This document shows, one piece after another, positions 31,734 through 42,447 of a stretch of DNA of 64,000 nucleotides. Under the pieces are notes generated by a model. It ran no database searches and was not told the origin of the DNA. It was given only the letters and a program-made list of their open reading frames with translations. This stretch comes from Limonium bicolor. Taxonomy: Eukaryota > Streptophyta > Magnoliopsida > Caryophyllales > Plumbaginaceae. Location of the stretch: contig CM041776.1 in the NCBI GenBank assembly GCA_023374045.1, forward strand, positions 471,933,375 to 471,997,374, written 5' to 3'. The stretch's first letter is position 1; each line of letters starts with the position of its first letter. A program made the translations under genes and the position numbers.

Positions 31734-32950
31734 GCCACGGGCGGATCAAGAGGCGGCATTCCAGGCTTTACCAGTAGAGAAAGCAGACAACAAATTTGAG
31801 CAGCTGACGAGAAGCCACGAGCAACTCATGGAGAGTAATGCCCAGTAGGCACGAAGATTGGCACCCTGCAGAAAGTTGTCGCAGATGGCCATGAATTCCT
31901 ATCCCCACAAGCAAAGTCGTTAGCTTCTCGATCGTCTATAACCCCCCGGGTTACGCTCCTCTATCATTATCTTCTCCTAATATATCTTGTACACAATGTG
32001 GGGCCACATGATTATGAACAATGTCCCCCAATTTCAAGAATTAAAAGCAGCAGAGGAAGCGAACTTTGTAGACAATAATTCAGGGTATAAGCAACCGTGG
32101 CAGCGTAATGTGCACCCAATCTTCGTTATTCAAATACTGACAATGTACAAAACCCGCATACGCTCCAACCATCTCAAATTTTAGACAGCAGTCTAATTTT
32201 CAAGGAGGCCAAAGGCAGTTTCAGCAACCACCTTATGGCGATGTCTCTACCTCAGCCGACCTACTCAACCTCCTTCAAACCTTGAATCTGAATTCTCCCA
32301 AATGCAAGAGTTTTAAGGCAATGATGATAAACCCGAGACACGCAAGAAGAAGTCGTGGCCCTTTGCAAGATCAAAAGGCCTTGCAATCTCAATTCAACAA
32401 CTTCTCACCCAACAAAGACCCCTGGTCAACTCCCTTCTCAAACTCACCCCACCCAAGAGAGCACGCAAATTCAATCTGAATAGGAGACGACACCTCCCAA
32501 ACTACCATGTGAGGTTGGCTCTCTCTAAGGAGTGGACGAGAGCTTACTCCCAAAAAAGGTAAGGATATCCAAAAGGAGGCCAGTATCAACATGGAAAACA
32601 CAACTGATCCAACCTCATCTTCCCTAGAAATCAAAATTCCTATCTCATCTACCCCTTCTCCATCTCGAATAACTAACGACATCCCATCTTCATCTCCTAA
32701 ACATGTTGAACTCACATTTCCCAACAGAATGAAGAAGACATCTAGATGACCAGTTTGCCAAATTCTTAAGCATCTTTAAGAAACTGACTCTAGATATCCC
32801 TCTAATCGATGATTTGCAAGAGATGCCAAACTACGCCCAATTCTTAAAGGATCTCTTAACAAACGAAAAGAATACAAGTGGAAAAGATACAGTTCACCTC
32901 ACAGAGGAATGCTCTGCTGCCCTTCTCCGAGCACTCTCTCCCAAATAAAC
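31734..32950 (+). pseudogene. Athila-2 gag C-terminus with broken zinc knuckle and linker
   Basis: Several frames carry recognisable text. A CTQCGA..HDYEQCP zinc-knuckle pattern near 31990-32030 (CX2CX4HX4C) is split by a frameshift. QFQELKAAEEANFVDN follows. The gag-pol linker reads QFAKFLSIFKKLTLDIPL, MPNYAQFLKDLL and LTEECSAALLRALSPK around 32750-32945. Multiple stops and shifts make it non-functional. Confidence 0.75.
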
Positions 32951-33180
32951 GGATCCAGGAAATCCCATTATCCCGTGTTTTATCGGTGGAGTGGACTGTG
33001 GAAGCGGTTTGTGCAACATGGGGGCTAGTATAAATATTATGCCTTACGCTACCTTCTTAAAAGTAAAAGGAGGGGAGATGCAGCCGGTCCCGTTCAAACT
33101 ACAGCTAGCCGATAGATCGGAGATCAAGCCAATGGGAATAGTCCTCGATCTGGTGGTCGGAGTAGATCACTTTATCTTTC
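32951..33180 (+). pseudogene. Athila-2 aspartic protease, 3'-truncated
   Basis: Begins after a TAA near 32946. It reads DPGNPIIPCFIGGVDCGSGL, then CNMGASINIMPYATF and LADRSEIKPMGIVLDLVVGV and DHFIFP. The catalytic Asp of the usual DLGAS motif is replaced by Asn-Met (NMGAS). The frame runs into Tat-plus LTR sequence at about 33177-33182. The flap and the second half, then RT and most of RNase H, are absent. Compare the fuller Athila-1 copy at 57553-57890. Confidence 0.85.
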
Positions 33181-33516
33181 CAAAAAATTCTAAAAAACAA
33201 AAAAAACAGAAGCTCGCGCACTTAGGTTAAAACGACTCGTAATAAGCCGTAATTAAACTAAGTAGAGGAAAAACGACTTCTAGGGGTAATGAAAAATTTG
33301 AACCCTAAAAAGTCGAATATCAAGCCACCGAACCCGACCTCTCCTTTCCTAATTTAATCTAGGTCAAAACTAGGTGGTGACTCATAAGGTTCCAGTGAGC
33401 TAGCTTAGGTTTAATAATTATTGCTATATGACATAGTTTTAATCTTAGGTTATAAGTGGACCTAAAACCCGTTTAGATCATAATCAACATAGGATAGGTT
33501 TAAAATCGGGCTCACA
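33177..33516 (+). repeat. Tat-plus LTR 1, only the last 340 bp
   Basis: Matches 40209-40558 and 47255-47611, ending GGGCTCACA. Relative to those it shows many one-base losses (for example TAGGTTTAAT against TAGGTTTTAAT). A degenerate PBS follows at 33520-33537. Confidence 0.9.
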
Positions 33517-33519
33517 GAC

Positions 33520-33537
33520 TGGCGACTCTGCTGGGAC
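33520..33537 (+). other. Primer binding site of Tat-plus unit 1 (degraded)
   Basis: TGGCGACTCTGCTGGGAC, a one-substitution, one-deletion version of the unit 2 PBS. Confidence 0.75.
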
Positions 33538-34750
33538 AAACTCTTAATATTAACTTGTTTAATTTTAAGAAAGAGGGATTAACTCGAAAAGTTTATTTAT
33601 GGCTTTATACTTGTTTGTTTACTTTTGTGTGCACTTTAATTTTCTGGCACCTTTGCAATCATATGAGAGCGAGGGTCCACCTAAACTGATTTCATCCCGG
33701 ACCCGTTTGAGGGTCCCCTGTCAGGGACTCACACCTTTTAGGTGAGTGAATAAGCGGGGAAAAAAGGAGGATGTCGTCTAACCACATCCCCTCAATACCT
33801 GGGCTTAGCCCCAAGCGTTTTCCTGGCATGTCCTTACCTAGCCCATTGTTTGGTCAATCAACGACCCGGCCGCAGACGCACACCTTCAGGTGATGTGAAG
33901 AAAAGTGGGGAAGCCCAAAGAGAATAGCGTGCAAGCCCTATTCCTTTGTGGCGACCCGGGCCCAAGCCCCAAGCACCTCTCCGGATCGATCCATACCTAA
34001 ATTGATTTAACCGTCAAGTGAAGACATGTTGAATTTGTGTGGGCCTTGTTTGCTTGTATGATCGGCCCATTACCCACCCTAGAGATTGATAGGAACTTCT
34101 CCTACATTAACCTAGCCCAGCCGAATTGGCGGCTCTACTTGTTTGTGGCCCAGCGGTCCTGTTTGGTTTAATATGTGAGTAATTCGGGCTTCGGCCCAAA
34201 AGCTTAGACTTAGGTGATTTCTCTTCTGGCCCAATTTGAATTATCCAATTAGTTCTAGGCCCAAAAAAAAGAAATCCACCTGAACTTGAAATAACCCACA
34301 AGTTCTAAAAATAAAATATTTTTCTGCTTAGCAACCATCTTCTCTGGCCCAAAGAAAGTTAGGCCCATTTGTGATTTAGGGACCATTCCAGCCCATGTGC
34401 TTTACTCCAGGCCCAAACACATTCCGGCCCAAGGGCTCATTTAGTCTAGGTAGACTTCTTATTCGGGCCCTGGTCCAAAACCCTAGATCTAGGTGTTACC
34501 TCTCAGGCCCAATCAAACCATCTGTTTACATTTCAGTCCAAATTCCAGTTCATAGTCTGAGAGATACTCCAGCCCAAACACCTCATTCTCTGGGTATCCT
34601 GGCCCACTTGCTTTCAGCCTAAGTCTGTTTTGATCTATCTTGTGAAGCGTCATTCTCACCTTAGTATCTTTCAGCCCACTTCCTTTTGTTAGCTAATAAT
34701 GGACACCTTGGACACAGGTAGACTCAAGTCCTAAGTGCGGTCCAATCGAC
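33538..34750 (+). other. Tat-plus unit 1 leader, no gene
   Basis: About 1.2 kb without a supported ORF. It carries many GGCCCA/TGGGCC motifs (33870-34620). The first part, around 33660-33800, is homologous in opposite sense to the Tat-minus leader at 53230-53400. The equivalent in unit 2 is 40581-41805. Confidence 0.6.
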
Positions 34751-35398
34751 ATGGAAGCCCAGCTCACAATTTTGGAACAAAAGCACATGGCCACCATTGA
34801 AGCCATGGAGCAGAGGCATAGTGCTGCCATGGACTCCGTGGAATCTAACTACGTTGCTGTTATCGAAGAGTTGAAAGCAAAGGCTCTTTCCCTCAAGTCC
34901 GAACGTCAAGCCCGGGATGCGTTAGTGGACAGGCTTTTCAACACCCTTTATGACTGCATTGAAGTTGGCTCCATTAGGGTCCGAGAATCGGAGGAGAATG
35001 TCAAAGAAATTACTACAGAACTCAGGAAAGTGATCAGACAACCAGGAGCAGCAACTTGCATCCAAAGCTGCACCCGTAAGAGAACTAGGCAACATGAGGA
35101 GGGTAGTGATCGACAGTCAAGAGGACCTGGTTGGAGCGTTGGGACAGTAGAACCATCCTGACGGAGTTCTCGACAGAGAGAGTTTACAGACATCGGCCGA
35201 ACACCAAGACAAGCACTTGAGGAGCTTCGAGGAAGATATCCGATGCAACCGCTCGCCCTGAGGCCAGGAACTACTCATTTGGGGAAGGGTCTTAATCAAT
35301 TTTGTCACTTCCATCAGCTGCTCGGTCACGACACTGACCACTGCAGGGCCCTACAACACAGAATCCAGGACCTGATCGACCAAGCGCTCCAATTATAA
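34751..35398 (+). pseudogene. Tat-plus unit 1 gag-derived ORF (capsid domain deleted)
   Basis: 215 codons from ATG 34751 to TAA 35396-35398, with one in-frame TGA at 35159-35161 (CGA in unit 2). The N-terminal half is a coiled coil (MEAQLTILEQKHMATIEAME; VAVIEELKAKALSLKSERQA), similar to the Tat-minus gag N-terminus at 52500-52706. The C-terminal half (SSRQREFTDIGRTPRQALEE, LGHDTDHCRALQHRIQDLID) matches the Tat-minus gag C-terminus. The capsid domain found at 27777-28213 of Tat-minus is absent between them. This is an internally deleted gag, of unknown use to the element. Confidence 0.85.
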
Positions 35399-37600
35399 GA
35401 ACGTGGTGGAGAGAGCAGAGCACGTGTGCCCAAGCATCATCAGAAATGTTGTTTTTTCTCATTAAATACGTTTCTTTTCTTTGATTAGTCGTCTTTCAAC
35501 TTTTGTAGTAGTAAGTTTCCCTGATCATTTTCGGTAGTTTTCCCGAGTTTGTAATTTCCAACTTTATTTTTCGTTGAATAAAACATAGTTCCTTTTTCAT
35601 TTATTCGAAAAAACATTAAAAAAAAGCACTCACGTCTTTCAAGGATCACGAAGTAATCATTTTCTGACTATGCAATGGAACGACTTGTCTCTTGTTTCTA
35701 AAAATTTGAACATGCCTAACCAAACACCACAACTCACCCCAGAATATCCAAACAACCCACAATGAGGTTCAAGGCCCACATCTATCAAACTATTGTCACA
35801 AACCCCAAATCAATACTGGGGGCAATCTGAGCTCAAGATCGTCATCTTTAATCTTTCATTTAAGCATGTGAACTAGTCTCTGAGTAAAATTTGCGAGAGT
35901 GTCTTGAGTGGAAAAACCATGAGTGAACAAGCGTGTCATTTTTACACGACTCCGGTGAGACCACGTTCAAAGGTGAGGTAAACGGTATAACTCTGACCGA
36001 AGGAGATAGTTTGTAAATTTACTCTTAGACCTGCGAAAAGTAACAAAGAACGGATACACAACTATCAGGAATGACGAAGCACCTAGGTACAGCACCACAT
36101 AGCCAAAAGCTTGTGAACCCCGAAGTTAAACCCTAGGCACCCCCGCTGAGCCTTCCATATATCCCTTTTCGATATTGTGAACTCCACAAAATAACCCAGC
36201 CAGTGATGAATGTCTGACCCGGTGACCAAAGGAAGCGAGAAGCTCGAGTCTTAGATAACATCTTCATTAGTTCAAAAAAAGCAACACCGCTATCGACATG
36301 ATGAAGCGATCCGTAAATGGTCCCAGAGTGACACAGGATCCAAAGAGCACACATCAAAATAGCTCTCGAAGCCCAAAACCGGGAAACACAAGAACCCTGA
36401 AGGCGAAGTCAAGAAAGGATCAAACAAAGAGGCAAAACCGAAGTGCCTCGAAGAAATCAAAAGACGAAAAGAGAAATGGTGTAAGGACAACTTCAGAAGT
36501 CCAAGTGCAGAAGCTCAAAAACAACGTCAACATGAAGCAGTTAGACGAATTCAAGACAAGGAAGATGAATCTGAGAGAAGACACAAGTTGCAGCTTTGGT
36601 CACCCATTTAAGCTCCACATACATCAAATATCCCTCCGTGATCCTGTCGTCTTTCATCACACCATACGGCCACGTTATAAGCTTTAAAGACTTCTGACTT
36701 GATAGTTGTGTGTCCAATCACGTGAAAGTAACAGATGAATGCGTAAATTCATCAAATATCAAATTCAATGGTCTAGAAGTTATGACCGTGAGTGAGAAAC
36801 GAGTGTAGACACCAAACACGTCGAGTGTAGGTTAGGAAGCACCAAATTAGAACATAAGCTTTGACCCTATGAGGACGAGACTCGTTCGCACGTTTGATCA
36901 AAGAAAATAATGGGGGCAATCGATCGGAACGATCGATTGCCATGAACTCTAGCTCATTTTGTCTTAAGGGAAAAATACTGGGGGCAATTGTTGGTTCCAA
37001 CAATTGCTATGACAACACCAATTGGAACCCAAAGCTTAAACATCACCACCACAATCCCACCACAGGCCCACATAAGCCCTTACCTCCACACCTCACTACA
37101 CAGGCCCACATAAGCCCTTACATGCACATCAAACACCACGGGCCCACATAAGCCCTTACCTTCACATCATACACCATACCCCACCGGCGGCATGCTCATC
37201 TCGTTGGAGATAAATTACAAGTCCGAAGTCTATAGTTAGGAAATGATGATTTCACTTTCCTTTTCACTAAACGGAATTTTCTTCAAACACTACCACGTTT
37301 GGCACCTCTTTCAACAATTTCTCGTCTTGAACAACTTTCCTTTAAACACTTCGGTTTCATAAACCTCATCATGGCCACATTTGGCATACTTTCTAGCAAT
37401 GTCTTGCTTTGGACAATTTTGACCCTAAACACATGTTTTGCACATTTTCCAATGATTTCTTGATTTGGACAAGTTTCCTACATACACTTTGATTGTATTT
37501 TGACATGCACATCATCATTGCCATGTTTGGCACTTTCATAATCAACTTTCATCATGATTATTTGCATAAAGTTTACCTTGCATCCGTCCGTACGAAGCTC
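35399..37600 (+). other. Tat-plus unit 1 central non-coding region
   Basis: No supported gene. It is homologous in opposite sense to Tat-minus 7800-9300, so it is kept between families although it does not code. It contains three (T)GGGGGCAAT motifs at about 35811, 36911 and 36980. Two of these sit on short palindromes. GGCCCACATAAGCCCTTACC is repeated three times at 37065-37160. The equivalent in unit 2 is 42448-44650. Confidence 0.6.
36917..37006 (+). other. Two palindromes on PPT-like motifs (unit 1)
   Basis: CAATCGATCG-GAA-CGATCGATTG at 36917-36939 and CAATTGTTGG-TT-CCAACAATTG at 36985-37006. Each is directly preceded by TGGGGG. The unit 2 copies are at 43957-43978 and 44024-44045. Confidence 0.8.
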
Positions 37601-37609
37601 TTCATAGAC

Positions 37610-37912
37610 CAGAGGTACAGATTCTCACCCCGAAGATACAGATTCTTTAGAGATACAAATTCTCAGCCGAAGATACAAATTCTTCAGAGATACAGATTCT
37701 CACCTGATCAGACATACAGATTCTCAGCCGAAGATACAGATTCTTCAGAGATACAGATTCTCACCCGATCAGACATACGGATTCTCAGCCGAAGATACAG
37801 ATTCTTCAGAGATACAGATTCTCACCCGATCAGACATACAGATTCTCAGCCGAAGGTACAGATTCTTCAGGGATGCAAATTCTCAGCCAAAGATTCAGAT
37901 TCACCAGAATAG
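37610..37912 (+). repeat. 61-bp minisatellite built from GATACAGATTCT (unit 1)
   Basis: GATCAGACATAC recurs at 37706, 37767 and 37828, 61 bp apart. Inside each unit GATACAGATTCT is itself repeated with CAGCC/CACCC variants. Confidence 0.85.
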
Positions 37913-38045
37913 ATGAACTCGACCTCAGGCTCGTCATGAACCTAATTTCCTACCATTCCACTTAGGCACCCATAGGTCCTACTTTACATTTATCAATTTA
38001 GGCACGCATCACATCATTCTCTTTACGTCTCTATTCAATCTCAGG

Positions 38046-38448
38046 TTCCCGACACCTTATAATGGTTGGCGTATTCCATTCAACTTCAGGTTCCCGACAC
38101 CTTATAATGCTCGGCGTATTCCATTCAATCTCAGGTTCCCGACACCTTATAATGCTCGGCGTATTCCATTCAATCTCAGGTTCCCGACACCTTATAATGC
38201 TCGGCGTATCCCATTCAATCTCAGGTTCCCGACACCTTATAATGCTCGGCGTATTCCATTCAACTTCAGGTTCCCGACACTTTATAATGCTCGGTGTGTC
38301 CCATTAAATCTCCGGTTCCCGACACCTTATAATGCTCGGCGTATCCCATTCAATCTCATGTTCCCGACACCTTATAATGCTCGGCGTATTTCATTCGCTT
38401 TCAGGTTCCCGACACCTTGGAATGCTCGGCGTACTTCATTCCTTTATT
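38046..38448 (+). repeat. 45-bp minisatellite, 9 copies (unit 1)
   Basis: TTCCCGACACCTTATAATGC at 38046, 38091, 38136 and so on to 38406, exactly 45 bp apart. Because 45 is 15 codons, all frames without a stop stay open; this explains long false ORFs. Confidence 0.9.
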
Positions 38449-38700
38449 GGTAGTCAACGCCTTAGAATAGCTTGACATCATCTCTTTATAGGTAGTCAAC
38501 GCCTTATAATAGCTTGACATCATCTTTATAGGTAGTCAACGCCTTAGAATAGCTTGACATCATCTCATTATAGGTAGTCAACGCCTTAGAATAGCCTGAC
38601 TCATATCATCCTTGTAGGTAGTCGACACCTTAGAATAGTCCGACATTACTTCATTTTACCTTTAGGTAGTCAGCGCCTTAGAACAGCTCGACATAACTTA
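38449..38700 (+). repeat. 42-bp minisatellite, 6 copies (unit 1)
   Basis: GGTAGTCAACGCCTTAGAAT followed by AGCTTGACATCATCTC, phase about 42 bp (38449, 38491, 38531, 38573). The core is the same as in the Tat-minus 50-bp array. Confidence 0.9.
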
Positions 38701-38792
38701 TCAGATTTCAATTGCTGGGGTCTTTTAAGATCCAAAATTTTGGGGTATCACTCAAGCATCAACTAGCCTTTTCATTTCCATTACAAAGTCTA

Positions 38793-38809
38793 GTTGACGG
38801 GGGGCAATC
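38793..38809 (+). other. Polypurine tract of Tat-plus unit 1
   Basis: GTTGACGGGGGGCAATC immediately before LTR start TGTTATACCC. Confidence 0.8.
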
Positions 38810-40558
38810 TGTTATACCCAAAATTTCAACCCCCCGGAAGAGAGTCTCTATTAATAGGCTAGTAGCGAGGGTTCCTAGTTCGATCGGCACATTTCAGAGT
38901 ACTAGGGACAGCTTAGTCATCTCCAGGGGCATTTTCGTAATTTTTCAAGGCTCCTAAGCCCCCTATAGGCTTTCTCTCTCCTCCAAATAAGGGTCAAATC
39001 AATTCAAAATGCTTTGAAATTTTAACCCATGATAGAGGGTGACATTTGAAGCATAATGGCGTTGGAATTTTGATTTTTCGAATTTCCAATAATGTTCTAG
39101 CAATTTCTGATTGAATCTGACGAGAAATTGAATTTAAAAATATTCCAATATCCAAAAAATTCGATTCCACTTTAGAAAAATCAGAAATATCATCCTTTAC
39201 CCATGTGTGAAATTTCATAATCAAATTCCTTTTGGAAGCCCTTGAGCTAAAACGTCGGTAAATCTCGGTTTTTACCGGATTTTTCTATCTTTAAGGGAGC
39301 CTATATAAGGTACCTTATCCCATGATTAAAGGAGAACCTCAAGAACCCTAGACTCTCAAAGAAGGCAGCCATCTCTCTCTCCACGTTTTTGAACTCCAGA
39401 GCCACAATCAAACACTGAAATCTCACCAAAATCAACACCAAAACATATTTATCAACTCCCACAACATCATCAATCATCAAACATCAACCAAACCACCTCC
39501 AAAACATGAAGAACACCTTCAACAATCAACAACCAGAAGCTCGGGTCGAACACAATCCAGAACCGGCACCATCGGAGCCTCCGAAGAATCCCGAAGTGAA
39601 GAATCCTCTTGAATTCGAAGGTAAAACAGGTAACAATTCTACTTTTCTAATTCCCCACGACCTTATTAACTCCCTGTCAAATTTTAGGCTCAAACTAACC
39701 TTTTTACGCTTCTGTATTGCTATTTGTTTAAGCTTCTGTACAATAACTTGTTTACCAAGTTTCGTGCTTAATTCGAATTCAAATTGAGAACTTTCAATCA
39801 CTAATGTCTTGTACATCTTTCAGGCTACACACCCATAAAATTTGAGCCAAAAACACCTTCGGGAACAGCCTCAACGCCGCCGTCCGAGGGCGGTCCGCAC
39901 CCACGGACTCATGTCCGGGGTCCCGGACTCCCTGTCCGTAAGCCCGGACACCCACGGACCGGCGGGATTTTAAAAAATTCAAAATTTAGGTTTTCTAATA
40001 ATGTCCGGGCCCACGGACAGCATGTCTGTGGCCCCAGACTCTACATTTTTTTGTTTTCCTTTAAATTTCGACTCTTCTGTATAATTAGGTGAACTGGGGT
40101 CCGTGGTCTCGGACATGGGGTCTGTGGCTACGGACGTAAGCAAAATTCGACCTAATTCTGCCTCCAAAACCCTAGTTTAGATAGCTTTTAATTTCACTTC
40201 AATTTTCTTTCCAAAAAATGCTAAAAAACAAAAAAAAAACAGAAGCTCGCGCACTTAGGTTAAAACGACTCGTAATAAGCCGTAATTAAACTAAGTAGAG
40301 GAAAAACGACTTCTAGGGGTAATGAAAGTAATTTGAACCCTAAAAAAGTCGAATATCAAGCCCCCGAACCCGACCTCTCCTTTCCTAATTTAATCTAGGT
40401 CAAAACTAGGTGGTGACTCATAATAGGTTCCAGTGAGCTAGCTTAGGTTTTAATAATTATTGCTATATGACATAGTTATTAATCTTAGGTTATAAGTGGA
40501 CCTAAAACCCGTTTAGATCATAATCAACATAGGATAGGGTTTAAAATCGAGGCTCACA
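38810..40558 (+). repeat. Tat-plus LTR 2 (shared middle LTR, 1749 bp)
   Basis: TGTTATACCC ... GGCTCACA. Promoter-like TATATAAG at 39302-39309, then a transcribed-looking region. It carries the GTCCG dyad cluster at 39880-40140. In the first 100 bp it differs from LTR 3 by two substitutions and one indel. The ATG-led frame at 39506-39787 also occurs in LTR 3 without its ATG (GTG), so I do not call it a gene. Confidence 0.93.
39302..39309 (+). promoter_or_regulatory. TATA box in Tat-plus LTR 2
   Basis: TATATAAG preceded by GGGAGCC, conserved at 46352-46359 in LTR 3 and, as TATATAAA, in the Tat-minus LTRs. Confidence 0.65.
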
Positions 40559-40561
40559 GAC

Positions 40562-40580
40562 TGGCGACTCCGCTGGGGAC
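40562..40580 (+). other. Primer binding site of Tat-plus unit 2 (tRNA-Arg type)
   Basis: TGGCGACTCCGCTGGGGAC, three bases after the LTR. Its first 18 bases are complementary to the 3' end of plant tRNA-Arg(ACG), including the CCA. tRNA-Arg is the primer usual for Tat/Ogre elements. Confidence 0.85.
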
Positions 40581-41805
40581 AAACTCTTAATATTAACTTG
40601 TTTAATTTTAAGAAAGAGGGCTTAACTCGAAAAATGTTTATTTATGGCTTTATTACTTTGTTTGTTTACTTTTGTGTGCACTTTAATTTTCTGCACCTTT
40701 GCATCATATGAGAGCGAGGGTCCACCTAAACTGATTTCATCCCGGGACCCGTTTGAGGGTCCCCTGTCAGGGACTCACACCTTTTAGGTGATGTGAATAA
40801 GCGGGGGAAAAGAGGAGGATGTCGTCTAACCACATCCCCTCAATACCTGGGCCTTAGCCCCAAGCGTTTTCCTGGCAGTGTCCTTACCTAGCCCATTGTT
40901 TGGTCAGTCAACGACCCGGCCGCAGACGCACACCTTCAGGTGATGTGAAGAAAAGTGGGGAAGCCCAAAGAGAATAGCGTGCAAGCCCTATTCCTTTGTG
41001 GCGACCCGGGCCCAAGCCCCAAGCACCCTCTCCGGATCGATCCATCCTACCTAAATTGATTTAACCGTCAAGTGAAGACATGTTGAATTTGTGTGGGCCT
41101 TGTTTGCTTGTATGATCGGCCCATTACCCAGCCTAGAGATTGATAGGAACTTCTCCTACATTAACCTAGCCCAACCGAATTGCGGCTCTACTTGTTTGTG
41201 GCCCAGAGGTCCTGTTTGGTTTAATATGTGAGTAATTCGGGCTTCGGCCCAAAAGCTTAGACTTAGGTGATTTCTCTTCTGGCCCAATTTGAATTATCCA
41301 ATTAGTTCTAGGCCCAAAAAAAAGAAATCCACCTGAACTTGAAATAACCCACAAGTTCTGAAAATAAAATCTTTTTTCTGCTTAGCAACCATCTTCTCTG
41401 GCCCAAAGAAAGTTAGGCCCATTTGTGATTTAGGGACCATTCCAGCCCATGTGCTTTACTCCAGGCCCAAACACATTCCGGCCCAAGGGCTCATTCTAGT
41501 CTAGGTAGACTTCTTATTCGGGCCCTGGTCCAAAACCCTAGATCTAGGTGTTACCTCTGAGGCCCAATCAAACCATCTGTTTACATTTCAGTCCAAATTC
41601 CAGTTCATAGTCTGAGAGATACTCCAGCCCAAACACCTCATTCTCTGGGTATCTTGGCCAACTTGCTTTCAGCCTAAGTCTGTTTTGATCTATCTTGTGA
41701 AGCGTCATTCTCACCTTAGTATCTTTCAGCCCACTTCCATTTGTTAGCTAATAATGGACACCTTGGACACAGGTAGACTCAAGTCCTAAGTGCGGTCCAA
41801 TCGAC

Positions 41806-42447
41806 ATGGAAGCCCAGCTCACAATTTTGGAACAAAAGCACATGGCCACCATTGAAGCCATGGAGCAGAGGCATAGTGCTGCCATGGACGCCGTGGAATC
41901 TAACTACGTTGCTGTTATCGAAGAGTTGAAAGCAAAGGCTCTTTCCCGAGTCCGAACGTCAAGCCGGGATGCGTTAGTGGACAGGCTTTCAACACCCTTT
42001 ATGACTGCATTGAAGTTGGCTCCATTAGGGTCCGAGGATCGGAGGAGAATGTCAAAAATTACTACAGAACTCAGGAAAGTGATCAGACAACCAGGAGCAG
42101 CAACTTGCATCCAAAGCTGCACCCGTAAGAGAACCAGGCAACATGAGGAGGGCAGTGATCGACAGTCAAGAGGACCTGGTTGGAGCGTTGGGACAGTAGA
42201 ACCATCCCGACGGAGTTCTCGACAGAGAGAGTTTACAGACATCGGCCGAACACCAAGACAAGCACTTGAGGAGCTTCGAGGAAGATATCCGATGCAACCG
42301 CTCGCCCTGAGGCCAGGAACTTTTCATTTGGGGAAGGGTCTTAATCAATTTTGTCACTTCCGTCAGCTGCTCGGTCACGACACTGACCACTGCAGGGCCC
42401 TGCAACACAGAATCTAGGACCTGATCGACCAAGGGCTCCAATTATAA
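41806..42447 (+). pseudogene. Tat-plus unit 2 gag-derived ORF
   Basis: Same ORF as in unit 1. The N-terminal coiled coil is intact to KAKALS. Small deletions near 41945 and 41990 then change the frame until ITTELRKV, where it returns. The C-terminal half is open to TAG 42415-42417, which is CAG in unit 1, before the terminal TAA at 42445-42447. The capsid domain is missing as in unit 1. Confidence 0.85.

Noticed and set aside
39506..39787. 93-codon ORF in Tat-plus LTR 2 with a proline-rich start
   Set aside because: The LTR 3 copy has GTG at the start codon and the frame shows no known domain. It lies downstream of the LTR TATA box and is more likely untranslated leader.
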